A stretch of DNA of 36,441 bases from Fimenecus sp045594885 (GTDB lineage: Bacteria; Bacillota; Clostridia; Oscillospirales; Acutalibacteraceae): contig JAZNZJ010000087.1 of assembly GCA_045594885.1 (NCBI GenBank), positions 1 to 36,441 on the forward strand, written 5' to 3'. The first letter of the stretch is position 1, and the number at the start of each line of letters is the position of its first letter. Made by a program: the position numbers and the translations under genes. This document shows positions 1 to 7,700 of the stretch, piece by piece. Under the pieces are notes generated by a model. That model did not search any database. It was not told the origin of the DNA and worked only from the letters and a program-made list of their open reading frames with translations.

Positions 1-740
1 GTGTTATTTATATCACTACCGAGAATAATTACAGTTTTTGCATCGTCAATTGATATGTCGCGAAGTTGCTTTGATGAAAATACATCACCCTGTTTAACGA
101 TAACTGTAATATTCTTTTTGAAATGATGACGTGATTTATATAAATATCTGTTAATGAAATTCATATTACGGCATTTTTCATTAATCGCCTGATTTTCACG
201 GGCTACAGTATCTAAAAGACGCTCGTCAATCTCTTTCTGTATTTCTTCTTTTCTGTTACCCACAAGAACTACAACCTTCTGCTTTTCAGCACAATACATA
301 AGGTCATTAATAATTTCTGAAGCTCTTGAATTCCAGTTAAGAATTATAATGTGGTTTGAAATTCTTAACTTTCTTTCACCTGCATTTGTAACATCAATAA
401 AATGTGAAATATAATTTGTGATATAACCGATTACAGAGCCGGTAAAAGCAACCATACCCACAAGTACAATTACAAGACATACTATAACAGCTATTACACC
501 CGCCTGACCAATATCTGAAATTACAAAGGAAATACAACCAGGGTCAAGAATCATTGTAATTGTGCAAAATGCAGCTTCAAAGAAATTCATTTTTTCAGTT
601 CCCGACAAAGCAAGATTGCTGATTATTGCCGCTGAAAACAGAATAAACAAAACATTGAACATCAATATTACAAAAACTACCAATCCGCCCGGATTTTTCA
701 CAAGTTGAATGCTCAAACGTTCTTTGATTTTCTTTTTCAT
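1..740 (-). CDS. CASTOR/POLLUX-like ion channel, C-terminus beyond window
   Basis: The frame is open from ATG at 740 to the window edge (about 246 residues), so the C-terminal part is missing. The start follows GAGGGA, 10 nt after the stop of the TerB-like gene. Seen: a basic N-terminus, a hydrophobic helix at about 20-46, a short re-entrant-like stretch (FFEAAFCTITMILDPG, about 53-68), a second helix at about 81-108, then a cytosolic Rossmann/RCK-like region starting with SNHIIILNWNSRA. Two TM helices around a pore loop followed by this nucleotide-binding-like segment is the layout of CASTOR/POLLUX (DMI1-type) channels and their bacterial relatives. The pore lacks a TVGYG-type potassium filter, so the ion is uncertain. 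It is the last visible gene of the secretion-like cluster. A role in that system is inference. Confidence 0.75.
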   Translation of the reverse strand, partial: MKKKIKERLSIQLVKNPGGLVVFVILMFNVLFILFSAAIISNLALSGTEKMNFFEAAFCTITMILDPGCISFVISDIGQAGVIAVIVCLVIVLVGMVAFTGSVIGYITNYISHFIDVTNAGERKLRISNHIIILNWNSRASEIINDLMYCAEKQKVVVLVGNRKEEIQKEIDERLLDTVARENQAINEKCRNMNFINRYLYKSRHHFKKNITVIVKQGDVFSSKQLRDISIDDAKTVIILGSDINN

Positions 741-750
741 ATGAAATCCC

Positions 751-1212
751 TCAGTTCAATTTTTCTAAAAGTTCTGTTGCAAGGCTGATTTCGGCATTAT
801 CAACAACATCATCACTCTTTATTATGATTTCGCAAAGAGTTGCAAGTAAATCTCTGTAACTTGAAGCAAGTTTATCATTAATACTATTAAGCATTGAAAT
901 GCCATTTTCTACTCCATCATCAAAGATTTCTTCAATGCTCTCGCAATAGTCCTCATAAATTTCTGATAATTCATCTGAAGTATAATCAAAATCAAACAGC
1001 TCATTGAGAAATTCAACTTCAGCGCATGAAAATCTGCCATCAGCTGCAATAAGTACTGTTGCAACACTTACGAGCTCATTTGAAAAATAGGCTTCCATTT
1101 CTCCATTTTCTTCTTTATTCCACTTCTGCATTTCTTCTGCAGAATCACAACCGTGAATGAATTTTTCATATTTAAGTTTGAAGCCCTCTGCAAGATTTTT
1201 GATGTTTTCCAT
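751..1212 (-). CDS. TerB-like helical protein
   Basis: This is a 153-residue soluble, acidic, all-helical protein. Two similar half-repeats are visible: an ADGR turn followed by E-rich helix at about 57-73, and KSDDVVDNAE near 131-140. The paired 'xDGxxxxxE' turns are typical of the TerB fold, a presumed metal-binding helical domain that recurs in tellurite-resistance and membrane-linked stress or toxin clusters. The ATG lies one base after the stop of the metzincin-like gene, and its ribosome site (GGAAGGGG) lies inside that gene's last codons, so the two are translationally coupled. The exact function is unknown. The fold call is by motif only. Confidence 0.6.
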   Translation of the reverse strand: MENIKNLAEGFKLKYEKFIHGCDSAEEMQKWNKEENGEMEAYFSNELVSVATVLIAADGRFSCAEVEFLNELFDFDYTSDELSEIYEDYCESIEEIFDDGVENGISMLNSINDKLASSYRDLLATLCEIIIKSDDVVDNAEISLATELLEKLN

Positions 1213-1213
1213 T

Positions 1214-2317
1214 TTAATTACCCCTTCCTAATGCTTTAGAAATTTTTCCTTTGATTTTTGTTTTTTGAAACAGCTGCATTGCATTTTCGCTGAATGCAAG
1301 AACAACCATCTCAATATCATTATTACTTACAGGTCCGTAACAGTCACTCATTACAAGGTGATACATATTATTACTTATATAATAACCATCAAGCTCCTTG
1401 TATGTGCCCTTTTCAATGCCTTCAAGTCCGTCTGTCTCACTTGCATACATATCGCCAAGGCCAAGAATATGCCCAAATTCGTGACAAGCAATGCGTTGGA
1501 TTTCATTAACATCATTAAAACCATCTTCGCCCGTTTGAATGACTATTGCTTTACGTGATGTGGCAGTCCATTTTAAACCAAGTCCCGCATATGAACGATA
1601 AGTGCCATAAATATTTGCTGCTTTTTCTTTCAAATTGTCACTCACATTCATATTTTTGATAATATCAAGTAACATATCACTGTTAGATGCGGTTAAAGGT
1701 AAAACATAAACTGTATCGAATACGTTATCTTTATCTTCAATATTGATTTTTATCTCAAGTTGCTGACCGCCGAAAACTCTGTACTCGCCTTCCCATTCTT
1801 TAATTCCATTACACACTGCTTTATAAATTTTTTCGTAATCCTCATCTTTATCTTTGACAAGGCATAAATCCAAAGTGAATGTAAGAATATTTCTGTTGTT
1901 TTCATATGTAAGTACCGCATCAACGGGTGTCAACAAACCTTTACGGTTAATAACAATTCTTTTACCGTCAAAATCTGTAAGCGCCCCTTCTTTTATAGGT
2001 ATCTGCTTTTGATATTCTTCACTACGGTCATTACAGAGTTTTGCTAATTCAATTCTCGCAGGAACATAGCCACTCATAGCCGACTCCCATAATAATGCTG
2101 TAATATGTTCATCCAGATTAAAATCGGGAGTATTATTCGTTTTAACAAATCCACTAATAAGCATTTCTGCAAGATAAAACTTTGCACCCGCATCACCTGC
2201 ACGTGCCGCCTCAACAACCTGCATTATGCCTTTATTCCGGTCATTCGTATCTTCATTTTTTTCTTTTTCAGATTCCAGCTCATTTTCTTTATTTAACAAT
2301 TTTTCGTCGTTTATCAT
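1214..2317 (-). CDS. Sel1-type repeat plus metzincin-like metallopeptidase
   Basis: The 367-residue protein begins with a charged stretch (residues 1-30). Sel1/TPR-like helices follow (about 31-100: EAARAGDAGAKFYLA, then LLWESAMSGYVPARIELA). The rest is an alpha/beta domain containing HEFGHILGLGD at 279-289. HExxHxxGxxD is a zinc-binding metzincin signature with Asp as third ligand, as in snapalysin-like M7 enzymes. There is no signal peptide, so it is either cytosolic or exported by the neighbouring machinery. It could be a third effector, or a processing enzyme for exported proteins; the sequence does not decide. It lies 83 nt after the SHH nuclease gene, separated by a hairpin, and is coupled to the TerB-like gene downstream. 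Confidence 0.7.
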   Translation of the reverse strand: MINDEKLLNKENELESEKEKNEDTNDRNKGIMQVVEAARAGDAGAKFYLAEMLISGFVKTNNTPDFNLDEHITALLWESAMSGYVPARIELAKLCNDRSEEYQKQIPIKEGALTDFDGKRIVINRKGLLTPVDAVLTYENNRNILTFTLDLCLVKDKDEDYEKIYKAVCNGIKEWEGEYRVFGGQQLEIKINIEDKDNVFDTVYVLPLTASNSDMLLDIIKNMNVSDNLKEKAANIYGTYRSYAGLGLKWTATSRKAIVIQTGEDGFNDVNEIQRIACHEFGHILGLGDMYASETDGLEGIEKGTYKELDGYYISNNMYHLVMSDCYGPVSNNDIEMVVLAFSENAMQLFQKTKIKGKISKALGRGN

Positions 2318-2340
2318 ACAACATCAAATCCTTGTTCAAT

Positions 2341-2376
2341 ATAAATTGTGCACCCGGTGAAAGATGCACAATTTAT
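2341..2376 (-). terminator. Hairpin between nuclease toxin and metzincin genes
   Basis: A perfect 12-bp inverted repeat (ATAAATTGTGCA / TGCACAATTTAT) with a 12-nt loop lies in the 83-nt gap after the nuclease gene. On the minus strand the downstream arm ends in an AT-rich run without a clean poly-U tail. It may attenuate transcription into the distal genes, or be an mRNA processing or stabilising hairpin. Confidence 0.45.
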
Positions 2377-2400
2377 TATAAAATTAAAAAAATATTTTCT

Positions 2401-3240
2401 TTATGTTTTTGGTGTCCCATTCTTTTTAATATATTCAATCATAGCGGCAATATATTGTTTAATAGCTCCATCATATTTCTCACCAAAAGTATCTCTGATT
2501 TCATAAATTTCGTCTTTAATTGTTTCCGCCAATAAACCTTCGTCAACCTTTTGCTGAACCATACCTTTATGGTTTGGAAAATCTTCATTTCCCGGTATAA
2601 AGGGCTTGTATTTACTTCGCATCCTGCCCTTAAAACTACTGGTCTTGGTATGATCTTCTTCGGTAAGAGCTATAGTTGGCAAATCCTCTGCCTTATTAGA
2701 AAAAACACTTCTCGCCGGTATATGATGCGATTCATAGCCTTTACCTTTTACTGTGTTTTTGACATTTTTATGCGAACCACCGCTTTGAATAATAGATGAA
2801 TCACCATCAGAAAAATCCATTTCTTCTAAAAAACTCTCTAATTCGAAAATTGTTCTTTCATCAATAGAAGGAACATTATTTTCGCATTTACTTTTAGCAG
2901 AATTAGAACTTATTTTTCCACTTACACCGCCTGAATGAGAATTGTCTTTTTCGCTTTTTATTAAACTAGTGTCGATTATTTCCTGATAATCTTCTGCAAT
3001 TTCATTAAGAATATCTGAAATATTATTTACCGGTTCAATTAAGGACTTAAAATCATTGTACAAATCTTCAATAACATCATCAAGTGATGGTTTATGAGGT
3101 CCTAAAGCGTCTTCATTTTCATCAGCAATACTACGAAAATTATTGATTGATGCAATCATCTGATTTGCAGCTGACTCAATTGCATTTGCCATTATTCTTA
3201 ATGCTCTTGTGCCTTCTTCATTTACTGCATATTTTGCCAT
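2401..3240 (-). CDS. Helical-head polymorphic toxin with SHH-type HNH/Endo VII nuclease domain
   Basis: The 279-residue protein has three parts. Residues 1-93 form an ESAT-6-sized antiparallel helical head with LGPHK at the central turn (46-50). Residues 94-165 are a Ser/Gly/Lys-rich linker. Residues 168-279 are the toxin domain, with ESHHIPA (170-176) and EDHTKTSSF (195-203). The SHH triplet followed by a DHxxTxS block is the signature of HNH/Endonuclease VII-fold toxins (Tox-SHH type), so DNA or RNA cleavage is expected. The head is clearly paralogous to the head encoded at 4044-4346, implying export by the same machine. The RBS is GAGGTTG, 4-5 nt from the ATG. No dedicated immunity gene follows directly; the nearest small gene is upstream. 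Confidence 0.75.
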   Translation of the reverse strand: MAKYAVNEEGTRALRIMANAIESAANQMIASINNFRSIADENEDALGPHKPSLDDVIEDLYNDFKSLIEPVNNISDILNEIAEDYQEIIDTSLIKSEKDNSHSGGVSGKISSNSAKSKCENNVPSIDERTIFELESFLEEMDFSDGDSSIIQSGGSHKNVKNTVKGKGYESHHIPARSVFSNKAEDLPTIALTEEDHTKTSSFKGRMRSKYKPFIPGNEDFPNHKGMVQQKVDEGLLAETIKDEIYEIRDTFGEKYDGAIKQYIAAMIEYIKKNGTPKT

Positions 3241-3255
3241 AATTCAACCTCTACA

Positions 3256-3507
3256 CTATTCTTTAAAAGCACTCAATGGTGTTCTGCGACCAGCTATAAA
3301 CTCACTGACATGATAATCAAAACTAACCGAAGAATTTGCATAAAGAACTTCACCATTTGATGAAATTATCAGTGAATTACCACCTTTTACAGGTACACTT
3401 ATATATATAGCATCTGTATTCTCTAAATCAAATGCATATTCTTTCACTTCGTCTTCTGTAATTTTAAGAATTTTTGAAGCCAATTCTAATTGTTTGTCAT
3501 TAATCAT
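3256..3507 (-). CDS. Small probable immunity protein (Imm35/YrhB-like)
   Basis: This is an 83-residue acidic alpha/beta protein starting after GAGGTTTAAACT. It has an N-terminal helix (residues 1-27), a hydrophobic strand region (GGNSLIISSNGEVLYA, about 42-57) and a C-terminal helix ending SEFIAGRRTP. The size, the 'GN-x-LIxxxNGEVxxA' strand pair and the final Gly-Arg/Lys helix resemble small YrhB/Imm35-like immunity proteins. It lies 12 nt downstream of the papain-fold toxin and 15 nt upstream of the nuclease toxin, the usual place for an immunity gene. Position suggests it protects against the papain-fold toxin. The family assignment is weak. Confidence 0.5.
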   Translation of the reverse strand: MINDKQLELASKILKITEDEVKEYAFDLENTDAIYISVPVKGGNSLIISSNGEVLYANSSVSFDYHVSEFIAGRRTPLSAFKE

Positions 3508-3519
3508 AGTTTAAACCTC

Positions 3520-4071
3520 TCAAACAAGTGCACACCACTCAGATATGTAACCGTAATCGTGGGGCCATTCTAATATTTCTCCCGATTGTCCCTCAATAGT
3601 ATAAATCTTTTCACCATCATAAAAGGCATTGAACCAATGTCCCGCTATAGACTTACCATTTGGAAGTCGCCTGTTTATACCTACAATCAAATGAGAACCC
3701 GCACCCATTCCTCTTAAATGCTCTTCAATTTTATCGACAGTCATATACAAACATTTTTTACCGGTTGCTTGTTCCATAGCAGCATCGGTACCTATGTTAA
3801 TCAATGTTGCCGTAGCGGTTAAATCGCCGTTCAATCTACTTTCAACTGCAAAAGCACAAGAACCACAATTAACAGAACTTTCTGGAAAAAATGGGTTTCC
3901 GTAATGAGGATTTATGTTTTTAATCCAACCCGAAATATCAGATATTGAGTTTGACACAGTTCTTGAACTTTCACCGGATAATGCTCCAGCCGCAGCACCA
4001 CCGGCAATTACCCCAGCAGTACTGCCGGTTCCGGCAGAGCTATCTATTTTCCCCCGGAATTCTTTATTCCG
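3520..4071 (-). CDS. Papain-fold toxin domain (Tox-PL type), in -1 frame of the helical head
   Basis: The frame is open from just after a TGA at 4072-4074 down to the stop at 3520. It encodes a Ser/Ala/Gly-rich linker (SSAGTGSTAGVIAGGAAAGA) and a protein-glutaminase/papain-fold toxin domain. Numbering from GTG 3957, NCGSC at 30-34 supplies the nucleophile cysteine, GHWFNAF at 106-112 the histidine, and IEGQSGE at 121-127 the acidic residue. This Cys...hWfN...DgQ.G pattern is characteristic of Tox-PL (papain fold toxin 1). The GTG at 3957 has no convincing RBS and would begin inside the linker, so independent translation is unlikely. Expression as a 275-residue fusion with the head at 4044-4346 by a -1 frameshift is the better model. 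Otherwise a base deletion has broken the gene. Confidence 0.75.
   Translation of the reverse strand, partial: RNKEFRGKIDSSAGTGSTAGVIAGGAAAGALSGESSRTVSNSISDISGWIKNINPHYGNPFFPESSVNCGSCAFAVESRLNGDLTATATLINIGTDAAMEQATGKKCLYMTVDKIEEHLRGMGAGSHLIVGINRRLPNGKSIAGHWFNAFYDGEKIYTIEGQSGEILEWPHDYGYISEWCALV
4022..4053 (-). promoter_or_regulatory. Candidate programmed -1 ribosomal frameshift site
   Basis: On the minus strand the head gene ends AAT TCC GGG GGA AAA TAG. G GGA AAA (4053-4047) fits the X XXY YYZ slippery consensus. The zero-frame stop TAG follows at once. After 9 nt comes a perfect 16-nt palindrome CTGCCGGAACCGGCAG (4037-4022) that can fold into a GC-rich stem. A -1 slip re-reads as GGG AAA ATA GAT AGC and enters the linker of the papain-fold toxin. 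A G6 tract instead of G5 would encode exactly the same fused protein in frame, so a recent indel is the main alternative. Confidence 0.6.
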
Positions 4072-4346
4072 TCATTTTCGATTATTTCTTCATAATCATC
4101 TGCAATTTCATCAAGAGTTTCTGCAACACTCTTAGCAGGGTCTGTAGCACTCTTTTCAGCTTCACGTATTTCTTCTAAAACTTCATCAAGTGATGCTTTA
4201 TGGGGACCAAGTGTATCATTATACTCGTCCGCCGTTGATGCCAAATTATTTGTAAGTGTTTCAATTTGTTCCACAGCATCAGTAAGTTCTTTTGACAAGT
4301 TCCTAAGTGCCTGTACACCTTGTTCATTAACTGCATATTGTGCCAT
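4044..4346 (-). CDS. ESAT-6/WXG100-like helical head with LGPHK turn
   Basis: The 100-residue zero-frame product is almost entirely two amphipathic helices split by a turn, DTLGPHKASLD (about 44-54). It aligns end to end with the head of the nuclease toxin: both start MA-K/Q-YAVNE and both reach EIA-D-x-Y-EII. Size and fold match WXG100/LXG-type secretion heads, but the turn carries LGPHK instead of WxG. GAGGTAG precedes the ATG. The gene ends in a slippery heptamer directly before the stop, so the ribosome may release this head alone or continue into the papain-fold toxin. It follows the 94-residue helical protein by 14 nt. Confidence 0.75.
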   Translation of the reverse strand: MAQYAVNEQGVQALRNLSKELTDAVEQIETLTNNLASTADEYNDTLGPHKASLDEVLEEIREAEKSATDPAKSVAETLDEIADDYEEIIENDGIKNSGGK

Positions 4347-4360
4347 AATACTACCTCACT

Positions 4361-4645
4361 TTAATCATCAATTTCATCAGCTTTTTGTGCGGCTATGCGA
4401 ATTGCTTCAAGTTCTTCCTGTAAAGCTGAAGCAATACCATTTATTGTGTCAAATGTTTCTCTTATTTTGCCTACAATATTTCCAAGCTTAGCACTGCTCT
4501 TTGTAGCCGCCGGGTCATTAACAGTGTTATCAACACAATCACGACCTGCTGTTTCCATAACAGTACACTGTTCCTCAAGTTCACTTACGAAATTTTGAAG
4601 AGCTGCTATCATCTCTTCATAGCTTTGTTCGTCTGCAAATGCCAT
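4361..4645 (-). CDS. Small ESAT-6-sized helical protein, probable secreted partner
   Basis: I chose the ATG at 4645 because TGGAGGAATATTAAA precedes it; an upstream ATG at 4675 lacks a ribosome site. The 94-residue product is acidic, with two long helices (about 5-38 and 53-90) and a break containing CVDNTVNDPAATK. It has no WxG motif and two cysteines in the turn region. Length, helical hairpin shape and position between the FtsK-type ATPase and the toxin heads suggest an Esx-like partner or chaperone of the toxins. The sequence is not closely similar to the LGPHK heads, so a heterodimer is possible but unproven. Confidence 0.6.
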   Translation of the reverse strand: MAFADEQSYEEMIAALQNFVSELEEQCTVMETAGRDCVDNTVNDPAATKSSAKLGNIVGKIRETFDTINGIASALQEELEAIRIAAQKADEIDD

Positions 4646-4714
4646 TTTAATATTCCTCCAATTATATATTTTCAATCTTCAGGGTTTTCGCATATTTGCA
4701 AAAACCCTGTTTTT

Positions 4715-7700
4715 TTATTCCGATACTTCTTCGTACGGACTTACTACATTACCCTTTTCGTCAACATACCAACCGTCCCAAGAAACATCTTTGTGGAGAT
4801 ATGGTCTGAACGAAAAATGCTCGATTGAATCATCATACTGACAAATATGTTCAGGCAATGTACTTGCCACTTTTGTTCCAAACATATTTCTCGAATCTTC
4901 AACAGAAAGTTGGAATGAAAGCTTGTGTCTGAAAAATTCAGGTTTTAGACCGGATTGCTTTACATCTGTGAATGCATTTAAATTCATTAAGAAATGATAG
5001 CCTAATCTACTACCGTGTTTCATTACATGAATGAAATCATCTTTTGCATTGTAAGCACCTGACTGTTGTACTGGTTCTTCCGAAACTTTTTCTTCAACTT
5101 TCTTTATTTCACTATCACAAGTATTCAAAGTAATTTGATGTTCTTCAAAATAACGAGTTTCTTCAGCTTTTAGCAATTCTTTTATTTCATCTTGTGATTT
5201 GCCCTCTGCCTTAAAATTTCTTCTCATCTCACGTTTTAATGAAAGCCATTTTTGAATTTTATCAGTAGTTTCAACTTCAGACTCGTTAGTAACGAAAGCA
5301 CCATTTTGTTCTAACTCTTTACGTCTTTCCATGAAAGAGTTCTCTGCAACCGTACTATTTGAATCAATGTAATCAAAATCCATACAAATTCTGTCCATTC
5401 CAATCATCACAATAAGCTTATTGCTCTGTTTTTTATTGATTATGGACTGTTTGAGATTCTTGATAGCATCACACACTGCGTCGATACCCTCAATAATCTC
5501 AAAACCACATTCCTCAAATGTCTTTTTATATGTCTGGTAAATTCGATTTTTGCCATATGCCCAAATTTCTACCTTGCCTTTTTGCAATGCAAATGATTTC
5601 ATCGCCGATATCATAATTGCAGCGGTACATGATTGTTCATTTGCTCTTGCAATTAACAAAATGTTTTCACGGGCTTCATTTGACAAGATTGCAGGTTTCA
5701 TTTTAACCATTAAACGTGGTGTTCCAAAAGAAATAAACTTTTCATCAGAAGTAATGTTTTTGTTGTTATTTCTCGATTCACGCACAAATGAAACAAATTC
5801 ATTATTATTAAATGCATCAAAGGTATTACCGTCAACTAACACTGGATGTTTATCAACATAACAAGCAATATCAGATGTATTGTATTGTAAACAAGGTTTC
5901 ATTGACTCTCTGATTGTATCTATCATTTTGTCACGTGGTGAATAGTTCTCAAAATACATAACATAGAATCTTTTCACTTGCGGAAGGGTATCTGCGCCAC
6001 TTCTAAATTTAACCAACGCATAATGTGGTGGTAATGCTTCCATCCAATTACGCACCTGTTCAGTCTTAAGATTTGCAGACAATTCAAGTGTTTCACTTAT
6101 TTCCTCTTTTGAGCCTTTCATTGCAATTCTTTGCTGAATCTGTGCTCGTGCTGTGGAAGTAAGCCCCGCCACACCAGTTGTAAATGTCTGACTTGAGAAT
6201 AAGAATCTTATACCCAAAGCTGCGCCCTTTGCCAACAGGTTTTGTAATCTTAATTTATACACCTGTGACTCTGCTATTGATTGGGACATAATTGAAAATT
6301 CGTCCAATATAACAAATATAATTGGCAATGGTTTAGAAAGTTCCGTCGGATTTATCTGGTCAATTCTTTGTTTACCCAGACGTGCAAACAACTTTTGTCT
6401 TTCCAACATTTCTGCTGTTAATCTGTCAACAAGGTCGAAAACCAACTCTGTTGATTCGTCCAACAACACATATTTAACATGTGGTGGCAAATGCTTGATA
6501 TATTTTTTAAATTCCAATTGTTTAAAATCTGCCAACCACAATTCAACATTGTCAGGATGATAATTTCTTATTAAACCTGCTATCAATGTGTGCAAAAGAG
6601 TGGATTTACCTGAACGAGATGCACCCACAAGGTATGTAGCAAAGTTTTCATTTTCAAAAGAAATACTGTGAGCAGCATCTTTTCCATCAATACCAAATGG
6701 TAATTCTAATTTCTTATATGTGCGTTCATAGGGGGGGATTTTTGTTAATGAATATCGTTTAGTATATTCATTTCCAAGTCTTTCCTGCTCTACTTTACAC
6801 TCTTTAACGGAAGAAACAAAATCACTTGAAAGTTCATCCGAAAAAGAATACCAAACAAATTTTTGTGGTTCTGCTTCTGGAAAACAAATAGTAGTTTCTT
6901 TATTGAACATATTTATTTTTATTGCATTGTGTAGCGCATATTCAGGTATATCGCTTTTTTCTTTTGAATCTTTTTTTGACGTATCATCATAAGATACCAC
7001 AATGAAAGAAATTCCATACCGTTCATAATTCGTCATAATACGGCGAATTAAATCACGATTTCTTCCTTCAAAAGAATTTGGCCATCCGTAAAAAATAATT
7101 GTTGAACAGGGTATTTTTTTACCATCTTCAGCTTTTTCGTTATATTCACTTACGGAATCACACAACGCCAACGTATCATCAATATCTGCAAATGATGAAA
7201 CTATCTGCTCAAGAGTAGCCGTCAATTGTTCTGGATTTCTTGGAATAGGCTCAAGCACAAAAGTATTCTCAAGTTGCTTTATACTTCCAATAGAAGATGA
7301 ATTATAACGATTACCGTCAAGAGCATATATTTTCTGCATACCTGCAGGATATGAATTTATAATATTTAAGATAAAGTTTCTCAACGCAATATCCAACTGC
7401 TTACCTCTTGAAGGAGTAGCATTTATCAACATTGCATATCCATTTGAGCAATCAAATTCTACAGGTAAAAGCACTCTGCCACCATCTGCATCATAAAATC
7501 TACCACAAATTTTTTTCAAATGCTCACGTTGTTCTTTTTCAAAATTCAAAGGTGCTGCATATGCACCCGGAGACAAAATACCAACAGCCTGTTTTCTGTT
7601 TTCAAAATTCATTGGTGTTATTTCATACCAATATTTCTGATTTTCTTCTACAACCGATTGGCAAAGGTCGTAAACTTCAGGACTGGTTGCAAGATTTTTC

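Noticed and set aside
3520..3957. Papain-fold toxin as a separate gene starting at GTG 3957
   Set aside because: No ribosome site precedes the GTG, and the frame continues upstream through a linker that joins the head.
4047..4055. Phase-variable homopolymer tract controlling the toxin
   Set aside because: A G5-A4 tract is short for slipped-strand switching, and the hairpin at the right spacing fits ribosomal frameshifting better. Not fully excluded.
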